A stretch of DNA of 8,105 bases. Origin: Spirochaetales bacterium. GTDB lineage: Bacteria; Spirochaetota; Spirochaetia; SZUA-6; DRHE01. A program made the translations under genes and the position numbers. This document shows, piece by piece, positions 1 to 7,218 of the stretch (positions within the stretch are counted from its first letter, which is position 1; every line of letters begins with the position of its first letter). The notes under the pieces were generated by a model. It was given only the letters and a program-made list of their open reading frames with translations. It ran no database searches and was not told the origin of the DNA. The stretch spans positions 1 through 8,105 of the forward strand of contig DRHE01000366.1 of assembly GCA_011049745.1 (NCBI GenBank), read 5' to 3'.

Positions 1-2
1 GT

Positions 3-293
3 AGCCCGGCCAGGAGCCCGCTATGGAATCAAATTAAAGCCAATATAACCGGAAAGAGGATAATGGTGCCCCTGTTAACCGATTCAGAATTACTGGGAGA
101 TTTCTGCCTGGCCCTGTACGGGTTGGGGGAATATGACAATTTAGCGGCAGCAGCGGCAGAAATTGTCAAGATTAAAGATGTTTATTATCCTGATCCTGAT
201 AGTGAGAAGATATATAGTGAATATTTTCAGTTGTATAAAGATGCCTATGTGAGCTTAAAGGATCTTTTTAGAGATCTGTCAGGGATTGGATAA
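3..293 (+). CDS. FGGY-family carbohydrate kinase (xylulokinase-like), C-terminal end only
   Basis: The frame is open from the left edge, so the methionine codon at 63 is internal and not the start. Upstream of it the frame reads ARSPLWNQIKANITGK, which matches the conserved FGGY C-domain stretch (normally preceded by GGGA) that lies near the nucleotide-binding site. Downstream come GDFCLALYGLGEYDN and PDPDSEKIYSEYFQLYKDAY, typical of the last helices of xylulokinase-like members. The protein ends at TAA 291-293. Family members phosphorylate a sugar or polyol with ATP in the cytoplasm. The substrate cannot be told from this tail of about 96 residues; the missing N-terminal part holds the phosphate-binding and sugar-binding residues. 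No frameshift or stop is seen in the visible part. The minus-strand gene that follows converges on it. Confidence 0.85.
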   Translation, partial: SPARSPLWNQIKANITGKRIMVPLLTDSELLGDFCLALYGLGEYDNLAAAAAEIVKIKDVYYPDPDSEKIYSEYFQLYKDAYVSLKDLFRDLSGIG

Positions 294-332
294 TGCGCCT
301 ATTATCTTTCGTCGGACTATTTTCCCATTTTT

Positions 333-361
333 AACTACTATTTCAAGCGAAAATAGTAGTT
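333..361. repeat. Perfect 11-bp inverted repeat with 7-nt loop between convergent genes
   Basis: AACTACTATTT (333-343) is exactly reverse-complementary to AAATAGTAGTT (351-361), with a 7-nt loop CAAGCGA. It lies between the convergent kinase and DUF4143 genes. It contains the minus-strand stop TAG (338-340) and a second TAG directly after it (335-337). Position and symmetry suggest a transcription terminator or a small palindromic repeat. It is not a textbook terminator: the stem is AT-rich, and neither strand has a run of T right after the hairpin. Confidence 0.6.
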
Positions 362-1285
362 CCTTATGTTCTTCCTGGATGCAAGATAGACCGGAAGATT
401 TATCATAGTTTTATTGCCCAGAGTTTTAACCTGGAAAGGAGCGGCGGATATGAGAATGCCGAAGGATTGTTGTGTTGCATTCAAATAGTGAACTATATTT
501 TTAAAATGACGGTCATATAGTTTCAATGCTGCCTTACATTCAATAGGAATAGATACTCTCTCTTCCGGAATGTCCAGAACAAAATCAATTTCTATATCTG
601 TATTGTTCCCCTTTTTCCATGTTCCAATCGATTTATACGCTGATTCACCTTCAAGCAGGTTTAACAGAACGGCATTTTCAAAGAGTCCGCCGAGCGGAGT
701 GCGCAGTGCAGGATCGATTGTTTTGATAATAGAGATTTTTGGAATCATCATGGTTCTTTGATGGTTTATTACTCCGATGTCATGCAGGTATCGTTTTGGT
801 AAAAAATTCCTTTTCTGAGGATCAAGGGCACGTTGCTCTACTTCAAGTATAATATGCCATGCCTTCATTGCTTCGATTACCTTTCTGACCTGATATTTAT
901 TCGTATTAATATGGGTATATTTTGACGGTCCACCGATATGATCCGCGACAGCTTGAATAGCATCCTGAAAAAGCCGGGGAAGGTATTCTTCTTTTCTTGC
1001 AAAATCTTCAGAGAGGGATGCAATAATCTCATCTATCACTTCGTATGGTGACTGTGCGTCTTTATATGCCTGTACTGCTTCAGGATATCCGCCGACTCCT
1101 ATGTACTCATCAAAATACTTGAGAAGCAATTCATGGCGTGATGAAGGAATATTCTCCGGACAGCTTTTAATGAAGTCAGGTAAATCATTGCCCCTTAAGT
1201 GCTTAAGAAACTCAATAAAAGAGAAAGGAAAGACACACAAACTGCGCGTCCGACCAACGGGGAACGAACGAGCTTCAAGACATTT
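338..1285 (-). pseudogene. DUF4143 (AAA-family ATPase) protein, N-terminally truncated
   Basis: This is the C-terminal part of the common ATPase family made of an AAA/P-loop domain followed by DUF4143. Visible in order: VFPFSFIEFL (the segment right after the ATPase core), GVGGYPEAV, FLPKRYLHDIG, GGLFENAVL, and a nuclease-like ending EIDFVLD...IPIECKA. Walker A and B motifs are absent. The conventional start would be TTG at 1238-1240. However, family-like sequence (VGRTRSL before CVFPFSF) continues upstream in frame to a TGA at 1286-1288, so TTG is probably not a true start. About 300 residues remain against roughly 400 in the family, so the ATPase half is missing. It ends in tandem TAG-TAG codons. 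The role of these proteins is poorly defined and they are frequent in accessory and decaying regions. A remnant is the best reading; expression as a stand-alone DUF4143 protein is less likely. Confidence 0.75.
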
Positions 1286-1918
1286 TCAAGGAGTACTTAC
1301 AGAAGTTCGCCGACAGCTAATCTCCGACGCTGCGGGCTGTCCTTTTACTTTAACCGGCTTCATGGCGCCTGGTTTAAAATGATAAGAAGCTCCTAAAGCG
1401 ATCATCACATCGTTATAAAGGCCCAGGAAATTTCTATAAGAAGCCTCTATACCCAGGCTAATGGTCGGAAAAAGCATATAAGAGACACCGGCTCCCGAAG
1501 AAATGAAGGGATTTGCGCCCGTTCCGCTTCCGTTTAAAGAAGCATAGAAGTAGCCTCCTTTAACAAAAGCTCCTATCTATATATTCAGCCCGGGGATGAT
1601 TTCATAGCTTATTCCGGCTCCTGCTCCGAATGAAAGAAGATTAAGAGAGGTCTCTACTTCAAGGGGAGCAAGACTGTAACCTAAATCCGCACTGAAATAT
1701 ATAAGAGGCAGAGGAGGCAGTTTGAGCCGGCCTGAAAAGCCGACGACGCCCCCGACTTTAAAATAATCAGTATCTCTCCCCACAGGTATGCTGAATCCCG
1801 GGGTGAGTGCCAGAGAGAATAATGAAGGCCTATCAGAAGATAAGTTAGTGCTCTGGCTGAAGGAGATAAAGGAAATCAGGCTTAATACTAATACAAGGAT
1901 AAAAATCTTTATATTGGA
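1286..1918 (-). pseudogene. Secreted small beta-barrel (outer-membrane-like) protein, broken by TAG and lost start
   Basis: One minus-strand frame reads through 1918-1286 with a single internal stop. It begins with a signal peptide (KIFILVLVLSLISFISFSQ). Alternating Gly/aromatic beta strands follow (VGGVVGFSGRL, FSADLGYSLAP, FGAGAGISYEI), then TAG at 1577-1579, then the continuation GAFVKGGYFYASLNGSG, AGVSYMLFP, SLGIEASYR, ALGASYHF. The last resembles a terminal barrel strand (about 1376-1378). Protein similarity on both sides of the TAG is of the same kind, so this was one gene. No ATG, GTG or TTG precedes the signal peptide in frame; ATA at 1910-1912, just before the Lys, may be a mutated ATG. 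A perfect TATAAT lies upstream on the minus strand (1968-1963). After SYHF the frame continues into unrelated sequence to TGA 1286-1288. It is probably a spirochaete-type barrel of unknown function, perhaps the N-terminal domain of a longer protein. Confidence 0.7.
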
Positions 1919-2017
1919 TTATTACCTGCTATAAAAGTCCATAAAAAATTGATTTGCCGGAGATTATAAGCAATCAACGGGACATTCGATATCTATTACG
2001 GAACTCTTGCCCGGTGA

Positions 2018-2044
2018 TTGAAAAAAACTGATTTATTCTATAAA
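2018..2044 (+). promoter_or_regulatory. Candidate sigma70-type promoter close to the acyltransferase start
   Basis: TTGAAA (2018-2023) and TATAAA (2039-2044) are separated by 15 bp, shorter than the ideal 17. A transcript from here would begin around 2051-2053, almost at the ATG, giving a leaderless or near-leaderless mRNA. That fits the absence of any Shine-Dalgarno-like sequence before the ATG. AT-rich intergenic DNA produces such matches easily, so this is only a candidate. Confidence 0.25.
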
Positions 2045-2052
2045 AATAATGT

Positions 2053-3318
2053 ATGAATGATTTTGCTGATTTGCCTTACCGCTACTACCCGCCAAAACCC
2101 CAAAAGGTTGCGATGTGGTTATTATGGCAGTTTAACCGCTTCTTGTATCTACCCGGAAATGTTCACCGTATAAATTCAGTTTCCCTGATTAATGAGGAGC
2201 AATTAAGCGGCTGCATCACCAGGGGAAGATCCCATATCCTCTTCCTCTGTAATCATCCCACGCACAGTGATCCGCAAATTCTTGAGGAGATGCAGCGTCA
2301 GCTTGGCGTTGCCAGCATGTTCATGGCTGCCTATGATCTTTTCGAGCGGCGCAGCAAACTGGATGTCTGGGTACTGAAGGTCATGGGAGTTTTTTCTGTA
2401 GACCGTGAAATATTAGATAGCAAGGCAATTCAGCAGGGCGTAAAGACCCTGGTGGATGGTGAGTACGCCATGACCATTTTCCCCGAGGGAGAGATGTACC
2501 ACCAGAATGACAGAGTTGTGCCTTTCCAGGAGGGCGCCATCTATATGGCGCTTACCGCTCAGAAAAAACTTGCCAAACTTCATCCGGGAGACCCCGTGTA
2601 TATCCTACCGGTATCGATAAAGGTGAGCCATAATCATGATCAGCGGCCGGCTATTAGTACTCTGCTGGCAGAGCTGGCAGCAGGGGCAGGCACAACCCTG
2701 GAAAGGGAAAGGGAACCTGTTGTCGAGCTTGAAAGGATTGCTTCAGCCCTGGTGCTTCGGGAGGCAAAAAAGGTGGGATTGGATCTAGCGCCTGCCGAAA
2801 CTGACGGTCTGGAAGCTCAACTTAAAGTTGCAGCCGGGTTGATTATAGCTGCCCTGGAAAAGAGCATGGATATTGGCGTAGAGAATTCCGGTAATCTAAT
2901 GAGCCGCCTGTTGCATATCCGCCGCCGCATACACCAGATACGTATAGACCCGGATAAAGCCGCCGGTTTTCCGGAAGTCGGAAAGTGGGCCGATAAGGCC
3001 ATGCTGGCTCTGCGTGTATTGAGCTATAATCCGGATTATCTTCGGGACAGACCCTCCGTTGATCGTTATGGTGAATGTGTGGAAAAACTGTTTGAAGATT
3101 TCCATTCCCGGGTACTTTCTCCCTATGGCAGTCGTAAGGCCATGGTTTATTTTTCTACTCCCATAAACCTGCTCGATAAACTGAATAGTTTTCAAGGGAA
3201 ATCACGGAAGCTCCTCAAGGGGCTGACTGAGGAGAGTGAGCGGGCTATTCAAGGAGGCATCGATAAGCTGAATGACATGAACCGCTGTCCCGGAGGCGAA
3301 TTGTTCTATTTTAAGTAG
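2053..3318 (+). CDS. Lysophospholipid/1-acylglycerol-3-phosphate acyltransferase-like protein (LPLAT superfamily)
   Basis: The 421-residue protein carries the LPLAT signatures in order: NHPTHSD at residues 67-73 (the catalytic HX4D box, H68 and D73), a GVFSVDR segment near 112-118, FPEGE at 143-147 (acceptor phosphate binding), and LPVSIKV near 190. These enzymes transfer an acyl group from acyl-CoA or acyl-ACP to a lysophospholipid or glycerol-3-phosphate derivative at the cytoplasmic membrane face. No clear transmembrane helix is seen. The catalytic part takes up about the first 200 residues. The other roughly 220 residues are a helical, charged extension that I do not recognise, which makes it longer than ordinary PlsC (about 240 residues). 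ATG 2053 is the first usable start; the ATG at 2049 hits TGA after three codons. There is no Shine-Dalgarno. It ends in TAG, and readthrough would add only seven codons. The exact substrate is unknown. Confidence 0.85.
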   Translation: MNDFADLPYRYYPPKPQKVAMWLLWQFNRFLYLPGNVHRINSVSLINEEQLSGCITRGRSHILFLCNHPTHSDPQILEEMQRQLGVASMFMAAYDLFERRSKLDVWVLKVMGVFSVDREILDSKAIQQGVKTLVDGEYAMTIFPEGEMYHQNDRVVPFQEGAIYMALTAQKKLAKLHPGDPVYILPVSIKVSHNHDQRPAISTLLAELAAGAGTTLEREREPVVELERIASALVLREAKKVGLDLAPAETDGLEAQLKVAAGLIIAALEKSMDIGVENSGNLMSRLLHIRRRIHQIRIDPDKAAGFPEVGKWADKAMLALRVLSYNPDYLRDRPSVDRYGECVEKLFEDFHSRVLSPYGSRKAMVYFSTPINLLDKLNSFQGKSRKLLKGLTEESERAIQGGIDKLNDMNRCPGGELFYFK

Positions 3319-3365
3319 GCTGGCTTTCGATTACCGCTTTAAGTAAGCCGGCTTTTAATTACCAC
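3310..3365. repeat. Imperfect tandem duplication, two 28-bp units, starting at a stop codon
   Basis: Units 3310-3337 and 3338-3365 align over 28 positions with five differences, all transitions (G/A or C/T). Each unit starts TTTAAGTA and carries a GGCTT-containing core followed by ATTACC. The first unit holds the last Lys codon and TAG stop of the acyltransferase; the second has TAA at the matching position. A clear third copy is not seen. It looks like a local slippage duplication that has since diverged. Confidence 0.7.
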
Positions 3366-3449
3366 TTTCCAGGGCAGGCGGAGATCAGTAAGCACGTTAT
3401 CAGCAGCATAAGGGTGGACATAACTTAAGAAAAACTTTACCTTTGGCCT

Positions 3450-4106
3450 ATGCAGCCGGCTTATATACTTTTTGACCTTGATGAAACTCTTTATCCTGCA
3501 TCCAGCGGACTTATGAAGGAGGTGGGGCGCAGGATGACCGAATATGTTTCCGGATTCCTTAAGGTAGATCCCGAAAAGGCCCTCTCTTTACGGCGGGAGT
3601 TGACCAGGAAGTATGGAACAACCCTGAAGGGCCTGCTGGTTGAATATGATCTTGGTACCGCTGAAGAATATCTGGAGTACTGCCATCCAACTGATGTGAA
3701 CAAGTATTTGAGCAGAGACCCGGAACTCGCTCAAGTTCTAACTGCCCTTGCCGTGCCAAAATCTATATTGACTAATTCTCCTTTAGAACATGCCGAGCGT
3801 GTATTGGTTTATCTGCGGGTAAGGAATTGTTTTGAGCACATCTTTGATGTCCGCTTTAACAATTTAAGCGGCAAACCTGATCCTGAAATTTACCTAAAGA
3901 CTCTGAGTACACTGAAGCGCGACCCCGAAGAAGTCCTTTTTATTGACGATCGGCTGGCCTACCTGCTGCCCTTCCAATCAATGAGGGGTCAGGTCCTGCT
4001 GGTAAGCGCTAATGGTAGAGAGGAAGCGCAGAGCCATAGGGTTCCGGTTATCGGCGACATCAAGGAACTCCCGGACTTCCTGGACCGTATGGCGGCCGCT
4101 GAATAA
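3450..4106 (+). CDS. HAD-superfamily hydrolase, pyrimidine 5'-nucleotidase-like
   Basis: The 218-residue protein has the full HAD motif set. Motif I is FDLDETLY (residues 8-15; D9 is the nucleophile, D11 the acid/base), motif II is LTNS (107-110), motif III is GKPDPEIY with K142, and motif IV is FIDDR with D166 and D167 for Mg2+. The helical cap lies between motifs I and II (about 20-95), as in subfamily I. The FDLDETLYP...G opening is typical of the SDT1-like pyrimidine 5'-nucleotidase group, which dephosphorylates UMP/CMP-type nucleotides in the cytoplasm. Related phosphatases share it, so the substrate is only suggested. Length is normal and no lesion is visible. ATG 3450 places motif I at the expected distance from the N-terminus. 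No Shine-Dalgarno precedes it. It lies 131 bp after the acyltransferase and 47 bp before the next gene, same strand. Confidence 0.85.
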   Translation: MQPAYILFDLDETLYPASSGLMKEVGRRMTEYVSGFLKVDPEKALSLRRELTRKYGTTLKGLLVEYDLGTAEEYLEYCHPTDVNKYLSRDPELAQVLTALAVPKSILTNSPLEHAERVLVYLRVRNCFEHIFDVRFNNLSGKPDPEIYLKTLSTLKRDPEEVLFIDDRLAYLLPFQSMRGQVLLVSANGREEAQSHRVPVIGDIKELPDFLDRMAAAE

Positions 4107-4153
4107 ACCGGTACTCCTGTGCAGGAAGAGCGCCATGATATATACTGATCAAT

Positions 4154-4876
4154 GTGAAGTGTTTTAGCCCCCTCCTGTCAACCGTTATATTAATCTTTTT
4201 ACTGCTCCCTTTCTGGTGTTCGGCAACTGAAAAAATCCGTTTCTATAAACCGCAGGCTTACCCGGCTACAGTGGAAAACAGAGAGCTTATAGAAGGGGTC
4301 AGTATTAAAGCTGCCCTTTTAGCTGAGAGGTTCTATGGTGATTACCTTGAGGTTTACAGTTTTAAGGATGATTTGCAGGGCAGAGCGGATTTCAACCTGG
4401 CTATTAATGCGGTGGTGGAGGAGGACCAGGAGGTAATCCAGGTTTCTCTTAAAGCGGGTAATGGAGAGCAGGTAAAAAGCTTCGCCATGGTCGGCGGTAT
4501 TAACCGCGATACACCTCTTTTTCTGTCTCGTGTTGTCTTTTACCTGTGGAGCTCCTTTCACGATTATCTTTCTCATGAAAATAGAAAGCCGGCGGAGTGG
4601 GTAGATGAGCTGACAACCGGATCCGTATTCACACACCTGAAGGTGAAATCCTGGATAGTATTGTGCCATTGGTCGATGACAACTCAGGCCTTAGTCCTGT
4701 CTCCCTGGCAGTGTATAGAGACGGGCGTTTTATTCTCTACTATTCACCGGGCGAGCTCTATTGTTTCGACCGGCGGGGAATACCATTGTGGAGTATTTCT
4801 GAACTGCCTGGATTGGAAGGGAATGAGCCCCTGCCCCAGACAGCGAAGCTTGCCGTGGATAGCGGGAAAGGGCTGA
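4154..4876 (+). pseudogene. N-terminal fragment of a large secreted protein (signal peptide plus unknown domain)
   Basis: GTG 4154 starts a clear signal peptide: MKCFS, then a hydrophobic core TVILIFLLLPF, and a likely cleavage after CSA near residue 24. The mature part (YKPQAYPATVENRELIEGVS ... FYLWSSFHDYL ... PAEWVDEL) is a mixed alpha/beta domain of about 125 residues that I cannot name. From about 4610 this frame stops looking like protein (a Cys/Trp/Ser-rich tail to 4876). The neighbouring frame becomes coding instead, with NRIRIHTPEGEILD at about 4615-4656. The last 85 or so residues of this ORF are therefore out-of-frame noise. The fragment belongs with the segments ending at 5730 and 6873. 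The protein probably acts in the periplasm or at the envelope. An ATG at 4152 is followed at once by TGA, so GTG is the better start. Confidence 0.6.
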
Positions 4877-5730
4877 TTTTCATCTCTGATCAGATGGGGC
4901 GGAGAATAATCAAACTTCTGGACAGATTATTCTGTGATGATCTGGGTCTGGTGAATAAACGTGAAGAAGAACTTATTGCCTTAAACCGTGAACAACGGCG
5001 AAGCCATAATGCAGAGCCAATTGCGCATAAAGCCCTGCTCTATGAGCAGGCCGGGGCCCTGGAAATGTCCCGGTTGCTGTGGGAGAGAGTGCTTGACCTC
5101 GACCCCATGCATGATCAGGCTGCTCTGAAACTTGATAGGCTGGAAATTGAGGTAATGACTATGAATGCGGCCAGGCTTAAAGAAAAGGCCATCGAGATCT
5201 TAAAAAAGGTTGGCCCGGAATCCGCCAGGCTGCAGTACAGCAAGACCATTCAGCTCTATGAACAGATACTGGCTATGGACCCCTCAAATAAAGGGATTGT
5301 TGCGGAGAAGAAGGATCTTAAAGAGCGTTTCCAGAAACACGAGGGGGAATCACCTGGTTTGAAACCCCTCTCTGTTGTCCGGATCACCATGGATAACCTC
5401 TTCCCCTCGCTCATGCAGCAATATCAGGAACAGCCAATCGGCAAGGTGACCATTAAGAATACTCTTGAGAGAGATATTCATCACCTGAAGGCCTCTGTCT
5501 ATATTAAGCACTTTATGGATTTTCCCAGGATTTCCGGGGAGATCGGAGTGCTGGGCCCAAAGCAAAGCGTTGATCTGGAACTCTTTGTGCTTTTCAATCA
5601 AGAGGTGCTTAACCTGGAGGAGGATCTCAAGGTTCAGGCCGGGATTGAACTTTCCTATCTGGTTGATGGTCAATTACAGAGTCTTAGGGAATCCAAAGCG
5701 CTTACTCTATACCGCCGCACAGCTCTGTAG
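4609..5730 (+). pseudogene. Middle fragment of the same protein: propeller-like strands, TPR repeats, beta-rich linker
   Basis: The first ATG in this frame is 4663, but coding sequence is visible from 4609 (ADNRIRIHTPEGEI), directly after a TGA, so no natural start exists. The first 110 or so residues resemble NHL/beta-propeller blades (IRIHTPEGE, GRFILYYSPGELYCFDRRG, LIFISDQMGRRIIKL). Only two or three blades are present, where a propeller needs about six. TPR-like helices follow (HKALLYEQAGALEMSRLLWERVLDLDP; TIQLYEQILAMDPSNK). Then comes a beta-rich module of about 110 residues with QQYQEQPIGKVTIKN and LKASVYIKHFMDFP. The frame ends at TAG 5728-5730 after LTLYRRTAL, and family-like sequence (WDDSGKLSSFITPHE) resumes on the very next codon in the same frame. 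The TAG therefore interrupts the protein rather than ending it. Confidence 0.65.
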
Positions 5731-6873
5731 TGGGATGATTCAGGTAAGCTCTCTTCTTTTATAACGCCCCATGAAAACATAGTTGAGCAGTTTTCTCATC
5801 GAGTCTCCTCTTTGGGAGTTGCTCCGAATGATTACCGGCTGTCCAGGAAATTTCAGCGGGCAGCGAGGATTTGCGATGGACTGGGAACCTATGGAATTGA
5901 ATATATTGAAGACCCGGATTCACCAGTATCTGAGATAATGGGGCGCACTGAAGTGGTGGATACCGTGCGCTTTCCCCGTAAAACTCTTTTTATTCATTCC
6001 GGGGATTGTGACGATACTACCGCGCTTTTAGCCTCACTCATGGAGTCTGCCGGAATACAAACAGCGGTAATGACTTCTCCCGGCCATGTTTTTATGGCGT
6101 TTAATACTGAAGAAGCGGCGGAAAACAGCTGGATGTATAATACTGCCGGGCTGATAACCATCTCTTATAAGGGGACTCTCTGGATACCGGTGGAGACCAC
6201 CACTTTGAATAAGGGCTTTATGGTTTCCTGGCAAGAAGCCTCTAAAGAATATTCGACTTATTACGGCAAGGGGAAGATAGAGTTCCTGCCTGTTGCCGGG
6301 CAGCAACAGAAGTATCCGCCATTGCCCCTCCCGGAATCCATTTTTACGGTAATTGAGCCTGCAGCTGTAGAGGTTGACCGGCTCCATGGAATTTCCTTTG
6401 CAGCAATTGAGCAATTGCTCTACCGGGATCTGCTTGAAGATCTATCGGGGATAGCGGCGGTTTCTAAGGGAAGAAAAGCAGTGGCGGTAAAAAACAGGAT
6501 GGGAATTCTTCATGGCCGATTTGGCCGCTATAAACAGGCTGAAAATCTTTTCAGGGAATGTAACCGGGAAGACCCGGAATATCTTTCCGCCTATATCAAC
6601 CTGGCTAACCTCTATCTGATGAGGAAAGAGGCTGGAAGAGCTATAGCGGTGCTAGAAGAGGCATCAGCCTACAAGCCGGACTCAGCTGTACTGAACCTGG
6701 TATTAGCTCAATGTTATTATCAGGATCTTCATTACAGCCGGGTCAGGGAGCTATATGCCAGGGTGAAAGAAGAGGCGCCCGCTTTGGCCCTGCGGCACAG
6801 CTACCTGGTGGCGCCTGGCGGCAGTCTTTCAACCTCTCCCATATTTTCCAGGAAGCCATATCAGAAGCAATAA
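5731..6873 (+). pseudogene. C-terminal fragment of the same protein: transglutaminase-like cysteine domain plus TPR
   Basis: The frame is continuous with the preceding fragment across TAG 5728-5730. The first possible start codon is TTG 5812, which would cut off WDDSGKLSSFITPHENIVEQ, so 5812 is unlikely to be a true start. The transglutaminase-like core shows GDCDD (Cys codon at 6007), then SPGHVFMAF (His) and WIPVETT (acidic third position). This is the Cys-His-Asp/Glu order of bacterial transglutaminase-like proteases and amidases. Three TPR-like units follow, for example RMGILHGRFGRYKQAENLFRE and SAYINLANLYLMRKEAGRAI, suggesting a protein-binding scaffold. Coding character fades after HSYL (about 6807). 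The last 20 residues (SLSTSPIFSRKPYQKQ) look out of frame and end at TAA 6873. With its signal peptide the whole protein would be exported. The substrate is unknown. The catalytic residues are all present. Confidence 0.65.
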
Positions 6874-7217
6874 AGAAAAAGGAAGAATTTCAGAAGCGTA
6901 TTAGTGAAGGCTTTAATATTACTGAGATCATCGAACGGTTAAAGAAAGAGAAACTTGAATCTGAAGATACCTGGCACCGGAAGGGAGAACACTCCGGCCT
7001 GGAATGGGCTCGTCGTGCCCATTATCTGGACCTGAAAAATGTTCTGCGGCAGCCGGTTGAAGCCTTCGCGGGCCACGGAGGATCTCTGCGGGACTATTTC
7101 AAAAGAACATTTGAGCAGGAAAAACCCGGCCAATACCGCAAGGTTTTTTTATCCGGCTGGAAAAAAGGTGTTAACGGTTTCTGGAATATCATCAAGGATA
7201 AGCTTGAAGAAAACTAA
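6711..7217 (+). pseudogene. Small hypothetical protein, real 5' end unclear (likely truncated)
   Basis: The first ATG (6711) lies inside the TPR gene in another frame, and the first 35 residues are Gly/Gln-rich shadow sequence. Protein-like sequence starts at about 6825 (SFNLSHIFQEAISEAIKKKEEF). It continues with ITEIIERLKKEKLES, then KGEHSGLEWARRAHYLDLKNVL and YRKVFLSGWKKGVNGFWNIIKDKL, and stops at TAA 7215-7217. The SGLEWARRAHY and GWKKGVNGFW elements recall small uncharacterised soluble proteins in other bacteria. I cannot name the family, and the match is from memory. No ATG, GTG or TTG with a ribosome site was found near 6825-6900. Either this is a gene that lost its start when joined to the TPR gene, or it is the true C-terminus of the TPR protein shifted by an indel. 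The former seems more likely. The activase ATG follows its stop after one base. Confidence 0.5.
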
Positions 7218-7218
7218 T

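Noticed and set aside
1264..1320. Plus-strand peptide ELQDIFKEYLQKFADS ending at TAA, vaguely like the start of a transposase N-terminal domain
   Set aside because: It is too short, has no start, and does not continue convincingly in any frame. It could be a trace of a lost insertion sequence, but the support is too weak to annotate.
1101..1396. Overlapping plus-strand ORFs opposite the DUF4143 and barrel remnants
   Set aside because: They have low-complexity, Arg/Ser-rich composition with no recognisable motif, and they overlap better-supported minus-strand coding sequence.
2817..3195. Minus-strand ORFs inside the acyltransferase
   Set aside because: They are shadows of the well-supported plus-strand gene, with no family features.
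3319..3449. Possible promoter or riboswitch before the HAD gene
   Set aside because: Apart from the second 28-bp repeat unit, no convincing -35/-10 pair, conserved aptamer-like folding or terminator could be made out by eye.
5350..5673. Minus-strand ORF of 107 codons inside the TPR/linker segment
   Set aside because: It is antisense to a protein-like frame, and no motif or start context was seen.
6034..6414. Minus-strand ORF of 126 codons inside the transglutaminase-like domain
   Set aside because: The plus strand carries the Cys/His motifs in order; the minus translation has no recognisable feature.
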